This document shows, in pieces, positions 1 to 11,821 of a DNA stretch of 64,000 nt (position 1 is the first letter of the stretch; every line of letters begins with the position of its first letter). The DNA lies in NCBI GenBank assembly GCA_034387635.1, contig JAOANU010000003.1, positions 1,550,001-1,614,000 of the forward strand, written 5' to 3'. The notes under the pieces are model-generated. The model was not told where the DNA came from. It searched no databases and worked only from the letters and a program-made list of their open reading frames with translations. The DNA is from Rhodosporidiobolus odoratus. Its lineage: Eukaryota; Basidiomycota; Microbotryomycetes; Sporidiobolales; Sporidiobolaceae. The position numbers and the translations under genes are program-made.

Positions 1-1361
1 ATCGCCTGCTTCCCAAGTCGAGGCTTTCCGCATGGGAATACCGGTAGAGCCTCTAGGCCGCCCGGGGACGGCGGCGGTGTCGATGCTAGAACGGCGGGAG
101 AGGCTTTCTCCAGCTGCCGAGGTAGAATGGGTGTGGGAAGAGTCAACGGAAGAGATGCGAGAGAGATCACCGTTGCCGTTGGAGTAGGTAGGGGAAGAGG
201 ACGAGGCGGCAGAGGAGGAAAAGAGCGAAGTAGTCGATGACCCTCGTTTGTGAGATTTCGAGCTCTTCTTACCGCTCAGGGCGCCTAGACCTAGAGCTTT
301 GAGCAGCTTCTTGGATGGCGTACTCGAACTGCCACCTCCCGTTCCACCACTGCCGGCTGCGATCCCCCCGGAAGCGCCATTCGAAGACGTCGAGCTAGTC
401 GTCCGTTCGAGGCCGTGCCCGTAACCTCCGTAGGGGGTACCATCCCCACCCACGCTCGAGGTAGTAGAAAGCGCATCATCATCAACCGGCCTCTTCAACC
501 CCCACACCTCCGTCCAACTCCCCCACTTGATCCCCTTTCCACTCTCTCCCTCCCCGTCCTCTTCTTCCTCTTCTTCGTCAAATGGATAGTCATCCTCCTC
601 TTCTCCAGCGTTCTCCCTCCGGACCCAATGCCGATCCCCAGCCGGCTGATCTCCATCAAACTCTGCATCTTCGAGCCAAACGTTCCTGCCCGTCGAGTAC
701 GACCTGGGTCGAATTTCCGGTAAAGGCGCAAAGCGGATCGTAGACTCTCGTTTCTGGTGCCGAGAAGCAGGCTTGGAAGGCGTCGAAGAAGCGACAGAGA
801 CGGTAGGGGGAAAGTAGCCGCTTGTCGGAGTCGCGGGGCCGATGGAGGAAGTTTCGCTCAATTGCCGGCCGGGATGGGCGGGTCGAACGGGAGAGGTCGA
901 GGTCGAAGGGCCAGGAGAGGAGACTGTACGGGTGAGATCGTTTGTAGACGCGTGGGGAGGAGCGGCGTAGGTGGCAGAGGAAGGTGGGGAGATCGAGGGC
1001 GAGGGAAGTGGGGAATTTCGGTTGGCGCCGCTACGTGCGCGTGGGCAGGTTAGGTTGAGCATAGAACAAGTACAGGGTATAAAGGAACGCACTTGAGTAA
1101 GATGCCCGGCGGAGGTGGCTCCCTCAAATGAAAGCTGACCCTCGAGCTACTCCGGCTCAAGGTTGTCCCCAACTCTCCATTGTCCGGGCTCAACAACCCA
1201 TCCGCATCCTTGTCGCCCGTTTGTGCCGGTCGACTCTCGCTTCGACTGCGGCTGCCCTGACGACTACCGGGACGGGATCGTCTACCTTCATTCCTGCCGC
1301 GTGTATCCGAGTCGCTGCCCGCCAAGCCAAAGGTGACGGCTCGCATGACGGCTGCTGCCAT
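1..1361 (-). CDS. Low-complexity Ser-rich protein, C-terminus outside window
   Basis: I do not recognise a family. Exon 1 (1361-1093) and exon 2 (1030 to beyond 1) join in phase across a 62-base intron with a GTGCGT donor and a GTAG acceptor; the second exon stays open for over 1,000 bases to the window edge. The start MAAAVMRAVTFG is the first ATG of this frame after a possible acceptor (TTCAG), so a leader intron is possible. The protein is rich in Ser, Pro, Gly and Arg and has an acidic run of Glu/Asp around residues 245-265. Short islands look constrained: SRVSFHLREPPPP (about 73-85), STIRFAPLPEIRPRS (about 195) and RKASTWEAGD at the visible end. The isolated motifs and basic/serine clusters suggest a phosphorylated scaffold or regulator, but that is inference only. 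Confidence 0.7.
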
Positions 1362-2262
1362 GGTAGCTCTCTGAATAGGCGTATATAAGGGTTAGCGTGG
1401 TGGGGAGATGGGAGGGTCGGCGCGGGAGGAAGGTCACGAAGTGGGGGGGACGAGGGCGGGGGCAAGGTGGGAGTGGTAGTCGAGGAGAGAAGGGGGAGGA
1501 TTGATGGGTGCGAGTGTGACCAAGTGGAGGCTGAGGTTGAGGCTGGAGGTTCTTGGTGTACGGTGATCCGGTCTCTTGGTAGTTGTCCGGGGCCGGGGGC
1601 AGAGAGAGAGAGGCTCGGAGTCGGGGTAGGATGTGAGGGAGTGTTCGCCGAGGCTTGCGTAGGTGCTTGGCTGGAGTGACTGGCTGTTGCAGAGCTGACT
1701 CGGACAAGCGGGTACTGAGTATGAGAAGGAGAGATCGCGAGAGAGAGAGAGGGTCGAGTCGGAGTGGGGATCGCTTGGCAGACGGAGTCGTAATCCGGGC
1801 GGGCGTACACTCGATCTCGCACTCAGCTGGTCAGTTGCTCGACGTTGTGAGCAGTCACAGTCAGCCTACCGCGTGACCCCGTGTCAGAGAGTAGCGTTAG
1901 AGCGTGACACGACGTCGTCTCAATGTGAGAAGGTTCCAAACTCACTAACTCACCGGCAAGGCGATGCTGGTCTCACTTTACTCTCGACACGATTCCGGCG
2001 GGAAAGCAGCCAGCTGCAGTGAAGACGGGTACCTACTCTCGTTTCCATCTCCATGAGATGAGTGCCCCTGAGTAATAGGAAGACGCCCTCGATGGAAAAT
2101 CTCGGGTCTCGACCCTTCCATCTGGCCTGACCTAACCCAATTTGACTGCAACAAGCGTTACTCGACCGATTCCATCCTAGGAAGCATGCCGTTCCTCTAT
2201 TGCCGCCTCAACCCCTCCTTAACAAACCCCTCTCCCTTCTGCGCCTTCAAGAGATTCGGTGC
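1362..2262. other. Intergenic, no gene seen
   Basis: About 900 bases between the start of the leftmost gene and the stop of RRP45. Open frames here on both strands are proline/serine or arginine-rich shadows with no splice-consistent extension. It probably holds the leftmost gene's promoter and 5' leader, including a possible leader-intron acceptor near 1372, and the RRP45 3' untranslated region. Confidence 0.5.
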
Positions 2263-3616
2263 TCACCGCACCTCCATCACCCTCCCCGCCAAATCCTCCC
2301 TCAACGCCCTGCCCACCCTCTCCTCCAACTCCTTGACCCGTTCAACCCCAACCATAACCACCCTCATGATTGCATCTGCCGGTAACGGTGCGCCACCCTG
2401 TTTCGAAAGGACGCAGATCTCGCTTTGGGCGTTCAGGGTCAGGGTCAGGGTTCCGGTTGCGAGTTGGGATTCGAGGTGTGAGGGGTCGAGGAGGGCCAGA
2501 GATCTGTGCAGGAGGAGGGGTACAATGTCAGTGAGTGAGGTTTCGAAGACGAGGACCGTAGAAGAAAAAGGGACAAAGCGTACTCTTCGCCAAAGAATGC
2601 AAAGGTCAGGCACATTGGTGAGTGGTGGATTGCCAGTGGCACCGGTACCCGTTCGTCCATAGAGTGCTGAAGGTGAACCACAAGCAATCAGCGACTTGAC
2701 ATCCCACCAAGTGGACGAACACGAAGAAAATGCGCACAATGGTTACCTCCTCCCCGTTGACCGTCACGTCTGGTTTTCGGAAATGCCGCAGCGCAACGAT
2801 GGCAGCAATGGAAGCGCAGTCGAGCATGTTACCAGAATCGGAGAGGAAGTGGACGTCGATGCGGATGTGCCAGACCTGCACACAGGAAGAAAAGCGGTCA
2901 GTACGACTGCATGTCGCTGCTCCAGGCGCCTAGCGACACAGAGGACGCTTGGACGCAGACAGGGAGGTAAGGGAGCAGCTGTGGGACGTTGGAAGATCAC
3001 GCACCTTCTGTCCGGCCACGATACACAACGCTTCCCGATCGACCGCATTGCTCCGCCTGATAGCCTTCTCCAGTAATCGTGTCATCAAGACCTCGTCGTC
3101 GCTTTGTCTGTACATTCCCAATTGTAGACCTGAACAGTTAGCCTCTTCCTGACAATTTGGGGAAAGGCAATGATGGAAACCAAGTCGCGTGGAGGAAACG
3201 CACCGTCCTGCCTCATACGCCGCACTCGCCATGGGACTGATTTCGGTACTCAGACTGACAAAACCTTCGTATGGTCGATCTGACTGAGGCTTGACAACTT
3301 CTGCTGAAACCTGGGCCACCACGCTGTTTTCCATTTCGAGTAGAGGAAAAGAAATAAAGAGCGTGTTTAGCGGATTTTTTCTTGTGGCGACCCCGCGGGA
3401 TGGTCATGCCAGCAGACAAACCGACATGAAGGAGAAGGGAGCAAGAGCGTACCTCGTCTGTCCCAAGCCACATTCAACCCAACCCAATTCCTCACCAAAC
3501 TTGAGCGAGAGAGGTCTCAAGTCGAGCATGGAACGGCCATCGAGACGCAAGCCTTTTCGGAGGCAAGAGTGGAGAAACTCGGACTCGTTGAGGGAAGGAT
3601 CGGGGTCGCGGGGCAT
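2263..3616 (-). CDS. RRP45: RNA exosome subunit RRP45 (EXOSC9/PM-Scl75)
   Basis: Core ring subunit of the 3'-5' RNA exosome. Six exons (3616-3453, 3323-3204, 3107-3005, 2875-2738, 2666-2584, 2503-2263) give 282 residues, close to the family length. Visible landmarks: RLDGRSMLDLRPL near residue 25, the EGFVSLSTEISPMA stretch (about 75-90), RRSNAVDREALCIVAGQKVW (about 110-130), the GNMLDCASIAAIVALRHFRKPDV block and the LAIHHSPMCLTFAFF block. All are signature regions of the RNase PH fold in Rrp45. The family ring subunits are non-catalytic in fungi and animals and act by threading RNA. The start was taken at MPRDPDPSLNE because this matches the family N-terminus; an ATG 75 bases upstream is in frame but adds only a Pro/Ser/Leu leader. 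It is divergent from SF3B4, sharing a 361-base interval. Confidence 0.93.
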
Positions 3617-3977
3617 GGTGAAGAGGCTGTGGGGGGAGAGAATAGGGAAAGAAGGAAGCGAGAGCGAGGAGGGAGAAGAGGGGAAGTGCAAGGGAAGCTG
3701 TCGTGGGTAGCTGGGGAGAGTACTAGATGCTACTGTAAGCCTGCTCGAGTGATTCTAGCAGTTCAGACTGTGTAGATGTACAGTGACCACTTTCATCAGT
3801 TGCCAGACCAAGGTAATTCCCTATCTCTCGCACCCACTACAGCTCGCCCGCTGCCCTTGACAAGCAAGACTGCCAATCGAGCATCTCTCTAATTCGCCTA
3901 CTACTCAAAAAGCCCGCCGCCCTCGTTCGCGCTTCACCCATCCTCCTCCGCGCCGCTCCTCTTGATCACCCTCCACC
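3617..3977. promoter_or_regulatory. Shared upstream region of RRP45 and SF3B4
   Basis: A 361-base gap separates the two divergent start codons, so promoters for both RNA-processing genes must lie here. I see pyrimidine-rich stretches just before the SF3B4 start but no clear TATA box. The bidirectional role is inferred from layout. Confidence 0.4.
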
Positions 3978-5235
3978 ATGTCGGGCAAGCCCAACGAAGA
4001 TCGCAATCAGGAAGCAACAGTCTACGTCGTAAGCAACTCTCTCTACTGCCTCACGTGCAGCCGTGCTGACTTGGGCTTCTCGACTTCGACCTTGAAACGA
4101 AATAGGGTAACCTGGATGAACGGGCAAGCGACGCTCTCGTATGGGAGTTGATGCTCCAGGCTGGTCCTGTCGGTACGCCGCCACCCTGCATATCTCACAA
4201 CCACCCTCTGGGCTGACGCTCCTTGTTTTCCCTGTGACAGCCAACGTCCACCTCCCGAAAGACCGCATCAGCATGACCCATCAAGGCTACGGCTTTTGCG
4301 AGTTCTTGACCGAGGACGACGCAGAGTATGCGTGCAAGATTATGAATCAGATCAAGCTCTACGGTAAACCGATCAGGGTCAACAAGGTCAGCCCGTCCTC
4401 CTACTTCGCCGTCAAAACCATTTCTTCTGGCACTTGGCTATACATTGCACTGCAGACGGCTGACATGTACGGCTTATCTTTCGCTGTAGGCCTCGAGCGA
4501 CCGAAAACAACTCGACATTGGCGCCAACTTGTTCATCGGTAACCTCGATCCGAACGTAGACGAGCGAACGCTGTATGACACCTTCTCCGCCTTCGGGGTA
4601 TTGGTACAACCCGCCAAGGTGTGTCTGCTTTTTCGATTCCAACCAACAACCGCTCACGGGTTGTTCTCCCTCAGATCTCACGCGACGTCGGCACTGGCGC
4701 TTCGAAAGGGTTCGGCTTCGTCTCGTACGACTCGTTCGAAGCCTCGGACGCAGCCATCGAATCCATGAACAATCAATTCCTAGCCAACAAACCCATCACG
4801 GTCGGGTACGCCTTCAAGAAGGATGCCAAAGGCGAACGACACGGTACCCCAGCGGAAAGGTTACTCGCCGCTCAAGCGAGGAAAAACAATGCCTTCCCTA
4901 CTGCTCCCCCTCCCCCTCCCCCAAACGCATTCTTCCAACAAGCGCCTTATGGAGCTCCACCCCCTCCTCAACAACCTTATGGACTCGGCCCCTCTGGTCC
5001 AGTCGCAGGTCTCCTCGCCCCTCCTCCTCCTCCTCCTCCACCTCCACCCATGGGATTCGCCCCCACCCCGGTATCGGCGTACGGTCAAATGCCAGGTATG
5101 CAAGCTTATGCAGGGGGGATGCCGCCGCCTCCGCCGCCCCCGCCTGGGTTCCTGACAGGCGCCAATGCGTTTGGAGGGATTCCGGGTCAGGGAGGGTACC
5201 CACCGCCGCCACCACCGCCGGCAGGGTTTGCTTGA
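3978..5235 (+). CDS. SF3B4: Splicing factor 3B subunit 4 (SAP49/Hsh49)
   Basis: U2 snRNP SF3b component that binds RNA near the branch site. Five exons (3978-4028, 4106-4172, 4241-4386, 4490-4618, 4675-5235) give 317 residues. RRM1 (about 14-90) has an RNP2-like VYVGNLDE and an RNP1-like GYGFCEF; RRM2 (about 101-180) has NLFIGNLDP and KGFGFVSY, then the family motif [14 protein letters not shown] near 200. The remainder is a proline-rich tail with many runs of four to eight prolines plus Gly, as in metazoan SF3B4. The start [17 protein letters not shown] fits the family. Introns fall early, so most of RRM2 and the tail sit on the last exon. Confidence 0.95.
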
Positions 5236-5555
5236 GTAAGAGGGTCAGTCGGGCGAGGTGGACGAGGTGGATGAGGTGTTGGAGGCCACCGGTATACTGA
5301 GTGGAGCAGTGGGGTGCAAAACTTGTCATTTCTAGCCGTCAACCTTCTTCTCTGTGTGTCCTCTGTGACGTGAAGGAGGGGAGCTGCAAGTGTCGATCGT
5401 TGCGAGCGCTCGGAAGACCGCCACCTTATAAGTCTGAATCGGCGTGGAGGACTCGCTCTTTGCTTTTATGAGTGTGCGGGAGTATGTTTTTGCGATTGCT
5501 TTGCTTTGCGAGATGCTGATGCGAAGGAAAGTGGAAGCCAGACCGACAAGGGAAT

Positions 5556-6367
5556 CTACTGCAAGAACGGCAGCGAACTGACGGCCTTGTACATGGAGAA
5601 GAAAAGAAGGGGGAGACCACCAGCGTAACCGAAGAAGCTGTGCGTGTGCGCACGGTAAAGGTCGTCAGCTCGACTTGAAGGGGTAGAAAGAGGAGACGGA
5701 GAGGAGGGAAGGGAAAAACAAGACGTACCCGCGACGACGTCCTTCCGGATCGCCGGAGCAGTAGCCGATGATGTAGGCGTACCGGCCTACATGTAGAGCG
5801 TCAGCTACCTGTCAAATCGGGAAGGAAGCAAGTGAAGCAGAACGATCTAGAAGGGGAAGGGGAAGGGGAACGCAAGGGAAAGGAAGGGACGCACCGGCAA
5901 TCCACAAAGCTCCCGCAGCGGCGGCGTACTTGGGGTGGTAGAGACTTGAGTGGATGAGACTACGAGAGGTGGGTAGGCGTGAGTAGACTGTACGGTTGCG
6001 AGAGGAAATGCGAACAGGACGGACGTGAGGAGGAAGACGGGGAGGTTCTCGATCGTGTTGGCGTGCGCACGCTGAGCGCAGTCTGTGGAACAACAGGATC
6101 AGTCGGCGTCTTTCCTTCCATAGGCAGAGCGTGTCGCTCGTCCGCCTCGGCAACTAAGGAGGGAACTCGAAAGATCGGCGCACTGAACTTATTGGCCTTG
6201 GCGTCCCTCTCAGCTACACTGTTCTCAGCATAGCAAGCAGGGTACTTGACCCCGGCGGCCTTCCTCGCCCTTCCGACCTTGACAGAGGCGAAGGTGAGGA
6301 GGGTATAGACGCCGACGGTACCGACGGCAATAGGGTAGGCGATGTCAGAGGTGAGAATGAGGGACAT
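5556..6367 (-). CDS. MGST3: Microsomal glutathione S-transferase 3-like (MAPEG)
   Basis: Integral membrane glutathione transferase/peroxidase of the MAPEG family, expected in the ER or mitochondrial outer membrane. Exons 6367-6184, 6082-6025, 5959-5895, 5786-5729 and 5637-5556 give 148 residues, the normal family size. Splicing rebuilds the family core: GVKYPACYAE (about 39-48), KFNCAQRAHANTIENLPVF (about 60-78), ALWIAGRYAYIIGYCSGDP and a hydrophobic last helix. Four hydrophobic segments are visible. Intron 2 appears to use a GTCCGT donor, chosen because it gives the spacing between ENLPVF and LYHPKYAA that the family needs; better-looking GT sites nearby break phase. It is divergent from the hydrolase gene at right. 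Confidence 0.9.
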
Positions 6368-6617
6368 GATGGAGTGCTGTGAGACGTAGGAAGAAGGATC
6401 TCAATGGATGAGCGTACGAAGCCTTTTGCGTCGCCGAAGGGGGACTTCGGATCTTCGGGCATCTCTGCCGTTGAGATGAGACAGCCGGTTCAGGGGAGGC
6501 CACCTAGTGGGACCTTCTCACCCCGGAATGACGGAGCTTTCTTCCCTGCATCGAGTGCTCTGTGCTGCACCGGAGCTTGTGCGGACGCGCCGTACGTCGT
6601 CAACGACCCCGGACAAC

Positions 6618-8524
6618 ATGACCTGGGACGGACCGCGAACTCAACCCTCTTTCTGGACACCCTCTCTCCCTTTCCTCGAACGCCGTCTTTCCGCCAACTC
6701 CCGCTTCATCTATGCCTACCGCGCTCTCCGTCTCACCTGGGTAGCCCTCACCTTCCCCTTGCACCTCTGGCTCGTCGGCCTCTCCCTCCTTCCTGTCTCC
6801 CGATTTTTCCTCCCGACCTTCCTCTACCCCGGCAAGAAACAGCGCTGGACTCCACCTCAGCAGCTCGTCTACCCTCTGTTGCGTCGTCTCATTTGGGCAG
6901 TGTGCGACATTGGCTCGCCCGGCGCACTCACTCCGGCTGAGGAGCACGAAGTCCCCGGTTGGGCATGGGCACTCGAGCGTCTCACCGTGCTCGTAGGGGG
7001 TGGGGCGAGCGTCAAAGTCGAAGTGTTGGACGCCGAGATGCCAAAGCGTGCGTGGGAAGATGGCTGGGTCAAGGGGGAGGTACTCGACCCGAGAGGACGG
7101 ATTGAGGTGGAGAAAGTTCCGGTGTTTTGGTTTGAAAGGGAGGGGGATGAAGGCAGTGACAGTACGCAGGGGACGGAGAGATGGAAGGCTCGAGGGAAGG
7201 ACGATCGGGTGGTACTGTACTTTGTCGGGGGAGGGTTCGTGTGCGTGCACTCTCTTTCTCCCTTCTCGCCGCCAGGGAGTCCCCCACTCGTGGCCTGAAA
7301 AGGCTGAGCCAGGGAGCTGAGGGGCTCCCAGGCTACATGTCTGTCAGAGATGGAGTAAGGTAGCTTATGCCCTTCACACAGTACGGGCAACCCTGCGGAA
7401 GGCAGTCGATGCTTCAAGCTCGCCCGAGAAACTGGCCTTCGAGTCGTCGGTGCGTACTTAACCCTGCCAAGCATTGTAGTTGACGCTTACTGAACCTTCG
7501 ATACTGCCGACTCCTATCTGCAGGCGCCAACTTCCGCAAAGCCGTCGATGCGACACAAGCCTTCCCCGCCGCTCTGCAAGATGCTCTCACCACCTATGCC
7601 TATCTCGTTCTCACCCTCGGATACCGCGACATTGTCTTGGCAGGCGACTCCGCAGGAGGCGGCCTCGCGCTCAACCTCCTGCAGTACCTCACCCTTACCG
7701 TTCCGACAAAAGATGGGAAGGTTCCGGACTTGGTTCTACCGACCGGGCTGCTGCTCTTCTCGCCTTGGACGGATTTGACGGCAAGCTCGTATGAGAAAGC
7801 CACGCATTCAGACTTTGAGAACGACATCATCTGCGCTTCAATGGCGACCAACTCGATTCGCTGTGTGTTATTTTTTTCCCCTTCTTATGAATCTTGTCTT
7901 CGTGTTCTTGACCTATCAGCTGAGCTGACTGGCACTCGTACTACTACAGCTTACCTACGATACGTCCACGTGCCGGTCACCGCGTCCTTCCTGAAGTCAA
8001 TCGGCGGTTCTCTGCCACCCGACAGCGTCTACGCTCGCAAGGGCAGCCATCCCTGGTTCTCCCCCTCGCTCCCCTCTGCCCTTCCGACTCTCACCGCTGT
8101 CGCCAAGGCCTATTTTCTGCCCCCTCCCACGGAGGACGGCAACATCCAGCTCTCCCCCCGGCCTTCCCAACCTTTGCCCTCCTCTTCCATCCCTACCCGC
8201 CCCCTGCGCTTCTTCATCACAACCGGCACAGCCGAGCTCTTCTACCCCGAAGTGCACGCCCTTATAGGGAACCTCCGGACCGCGTCGCGCGCTGCAGCGG
8301 TCGAGGCTGGTCGTCCTGGAAAGGAGCCGTTCGAGGTTGAAGCGATGGAAGCGGAGGGGGAGGTGCATGCTTTTCCGCTTGTGCCTGAGTGGGTTAGCCC
8401 GGCGGCGGCGAGGGCGGCGGGGAGGGTTAGGAGGTGGCTGCTTGAGGGAGTGAGGGAGGAAAAAGAGGAGGAAGAAAAAGCGGGAAGGGGGAATTCGTTC
8501 GTAGGGACAAAGGTTGGGTTGTAG
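6618..8524 (+). CDS. Alpha/beta hydrolase, HSL/fold-3 type, membrane-anchored
   Basis: Probable lipid or steryl-ester hydrolase/esterase. Exons 6618-7240, 7382-7449, 7524-7862 and 7950-8524 give 534 residues. An N-terminal hydrophobic segment (about 33-60) suggests membrane anchoring. The oxyanion-loop position reads LYFVGGGFVTGNPAEG, and the nucleophile elbow is AGDSAGGGLALN, both placed as in hormone-sensitive-lipase-type enzymes. A late GEVHAFPL supplies the likely catalytic His. The usual His of the HGGG motif is Val here. The start is uncertain: an in-frame ATG at 6507 would add 37 residues of unremarkable sequence; the later ATG was preferred because it leaves more promoter next to the divergent MGST3 gene. 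Substrate cannot be read from sequence. Confidence 0.85.
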
Positions 8525-8688
8525 ATCATCTTGCATGGTAAATTACTTTTCAGGCTGGCTTCTGCGGAAGAAAATTCTCCTATTCATTGTGAGACGAAAG
8601 CAGCGTTGTTTCAGAATCGACCGTTGACACCTCTCTCGATCCTCTCGCTCACGTTGGTCTGGGCTGCTCGACAGAGTGCACGACAAGG

Positions 8689-8768
8689 ATGGGTAAGCTC
8701 TTGCGGCCTCGGAGATTGCCCCCACCTCGATCAGTGGCTGCCTCCATACCAGCCTCAGTCGCACCTCG

Positions 8769-8799
<31 letters not shown>

Positions 8800-11301
8800 T
8801 TGACACTGACGCCGTCTTGGACACATCACAGCGAGCACACAACAAGCAGACGAGCAAACTAGCCTTCTCGGCAACAGACACAACCGCTCAAGCTCTCACA
8901 GTTACCATGTAAGTTCAACTCTCACTCTCACTCTCTCCCCACACCTCACACCTCAGAGAGGCGGTCAACACCACAACTTGATAAGGCATCGCACTGAACA
9001 CGCCATTTGCTGACGGGGAATAGATCCCAAACTCGCATCCCCATCCCTTTGTTCCCTCTTACTCCTCTGCGGCTGAACCACCACCTCGAATCCCTTCGCC
9101 CGTTCCTGTTCCCGAAAATGTCCTCGACTCTCCTCCTCGACACTCTACCTCTCCCGCGCCGTCACACCGAACACCGACCCGGACACAGGACGACGGCGTT
9201 CGTCAACCTAGCACTGGCATCGCACCCAACACCCTCACCAGTATCCGAAACTTCATCTTGTCGGGCTACCTCAACATTCTTCTCATCGCCGTACCCTTGA
9301 GCTTTGCGAGTCACTTTGCCGGATGGGGTGCGTCCGCTCCTGCTTCTCGATCTATATCTTCCGGACGGATCGACTGACGTCTGATCATGCAGGTTCGACC
9401 GCCGATTTCATCCTGTCTTTCATTGCCATTGTCCCGCTCGCTTCGTTGCTCGGTGACGCGACTGAGCAGTGCGCACTCAAGCTTGGACAGACGGTAGGAG
9501 GACTGCTGAATGCTACTTTTGGAAATGCTGTAAGTCATTCTGCCAGTTTCTCGCTTTCAAACCTCTCCTCGTCGTGGTTTCCGAGACAGGCGGCTTGATC
9601 GTGCACACTCCGTGACATGACTGACTTCTGGTCCTCTCCCACCAGGTCGAACTCATTGTCGGTGAGTATAGCAAGACCGCCCTCTTCCATCGTTCTGGCT
9701 GACTTTTCTCTCCCTTCCTTAGGTGTCCTCGCTCTCAAGCGCGGCGAACTCCGCATCGTTCAGACCTCCCTCCTCGGCTCTATCCTCTCCAATCTCCTCC
9801 TCGTCCTCGGCTGCTCTTTCCTCGCCGGCGGGATCAAGTTCAAGGAGCAAACCTTTCAGATGACCGCTGCCCAGGCTTCCTCGTCGCTCATGGTTCTCGC
9901 CGTTGCGACGCTTGTCATTCCTGCGGCGTACCATGCGAACCAGATTGACGGCAAGGGCGGACTTGGCGTGCTCGAAGAGCTTGGAAACAAGAGTGACATT
10001 GGGGGCCTGTTGAAGTTGTCTCGTGGAACGGCTATCGTGAGTTACCTTTGCCTCTCTCGTTATCGCCTGACCTCTCAACCTCTGACAAACCGCTGAACAA
10101 TCATTGTGTACAGGTCCTGCTCCTCTGCTACGCTTCCTGTTCGTACTCGTCCTTGCCTTCCCTTCGCGGACTTGACAGCCTGCTCACCCCATCCCGCGCC
10201 CGCAGACCTTTTCTTCCAACTTCGCTCGCACGCCTACCTCTTCGAAGACCCTTCTGAGCACGAAGAGGAAGAGGCACGCATGAACATCTATACGGCGACG
10301 GGAGCTTTGGTTGTGGTTACCGTTATTACGTCGTTCTGCGCGGATTACCGTACGTCCGGTTCGATCGGTTCTCTGCTCTGAGCGTGCTTCTTTGCATGCT
10401 GAGTCGCGCTGACGTGGTTGACGTCTTTGTTTCCGGCCGTATAGTCGTCGGCGCCATCGACGAGTTTGCGCAAAACTACAGCATTCCCAAGGCGTTCATC
10501 GGACTGATCTTGCTGCCCATCGTGGGCAACGCTGCTGGTGCGCTCATCTCTTTCCACTGAGTTTACCCTGTCGCCTCATTGCTGACACACTGCATACTTT
10601 GCGGATTGTAGAGCACGTTACGAGCGTTTGGATGGCGGCGAAGTAAGCCAGACCTTCGACAGCAGGAGGCCCGGTATGACTAGGTACTGACACTTTCGGC
10701 GCTCGTGCAGGGGCAAGATGGAACTTACCATCGGTGTCGCCGTCGGCTCTAGCATTCAGGTACGCCATGACTCTTTCGTGGCTTTGCTTCGAAGGCGAAC
10801 GCGAGCTGACGGAAAGCCATTGGTTCGACTTGCTTGTGTCTTCAGATCGCCGTTGGCCTTATCCCCATTCTTGTCCTTGTCGGCTGGGCTATCAACCAGG
10901 ACTTGACCCTCTTCTTCCAGTGCGTCTCGCTTGCTACGGTGCTTGTTTCCTCACTCGGTCCGCGTCTATCAAACTATGCGTACTGACTGCCGTCGTGTCC
11001 TCGCAGGAACTTTGAGACGATCGTGCTTTTCGTTTCGGTATTGCTGGTGGACATCCTCGTCGTGCGTCTCCTACCCACGATTACCGATTGGCCTGAATTC
11101 ACTGACTCCCGTGTGCTCTCGTCTATAGTCTGACGGCCGCAGTAACTATCTCGAGGGTTTGATGCTAAGTAAGGCCGACTTTCCCCTGCATCATGCGCGG
11201 TGGCCTCCGTCTTTTCTCAGCGATTGGCGGCATGCTAACCTACCAACCTCTCTGCAGTCGCCCTCTACATCGTCATCGCCCTCGCCTTCTGGGTCTCGTA
11301 A
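8689..11301 (+). CDS. VCX1: Vacuolar Ca2+/H+ exchanger (VCX1/CAX family)
   Basis: Antiporter that loads Ca2+ into the vacuole using the proton gradient. Fifteen exons give 468 residues: 8689-8692, 8832-8908, 9024-9327, 9393-9529, 9646-9661, 9723-10036, 10114-10138, 10206-10349, 10445-10537, 10612-10642, 10711-10759, 10846-10919, 11007-11061, 11129-11168, 11258-11301. The first coding exon holds only ATGG. A Ser/Pro-rich cytosolic N-terminus of about 100 residues precedes about ten hydrophobic helices. Both ion-binding alpha repeats are present: [15 protein letters not shown] in the first half and PIVGNAAEHVTSVW in the second, plus an acidic loop after SHAYLFEDP. Length is above yeast VCX1 because of the N-terminal extension, which could be the autoinhibitory region known in CAX proteins. 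Confidence 0.95.
8769..8798. repeat. CCTCGT hexamer repeat, five copies
   Basis: Five perfect tandem copies of CCTCGT lie inside the first intron of the VCX1-like gene. Being intronic, length changes would not alter the protein. Confidence 0.9.
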
Positions 11302-11821
11302 TCGATAATCACCTTGATACTGCATCTCCCCTCACCGCCCTCGCTCGCTCTACCTCTCCCAGTCTATATAGCCTCGCCGCCGCCCCCTCCCTTCCGCACT
11401 TGAACAATACACCCACCCTACCTCATCTCTCCTTCTCTGACTCGTGATTCGTCTCCCTGAGGGTGCGAAACGAGCGGGGACGAGGTTGTCACCGACTAGC
11501 TCGCTCTTCTTTCCATTTCTCTTTCTGATCACCCCTTTATTCTGACCCTTTTATCTTTCACTCGTAGCAAGGTACATTGACCGGAAACTGTCGCGTGACT
11601 GTCCATTGGTAAAGTAGTCCCGAAAGGAAAAGCAAAGACCGAAGGAGAGGAGGCGACTTTCGTGGAGGTCCCGACTCCTTCTCCTTACTCTCTCCAGCTT
11701 CTCCCTTCCAGTCTCGCAACCAGACCACACTCCTTCAGCGCACACGTTGATCTTGTCTCCCTTGTGTTACTTCCGACTCGCTCACCTCGTCTTAGAGCGT
11801 TGCGCCTTACACAGTGTTGCG
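11302..11821. other. Intergenic, no gene seen
   Basis: 520 bases between VCX1 and the first F-box gene. It is pyrimidine-rich, consistent with a 3' untranslated region followed by a promoter. No supported coding frame on either strand. Confidence 0.5.

Noticed and set aside
1190..1822. 210-codon minus-strand frame at the start of the leftmost gene
   Set aside because: It overlaps the supported first exon in another frame and is almost entirely Pro/Ser/Thr; it is a shadow of the leader region.
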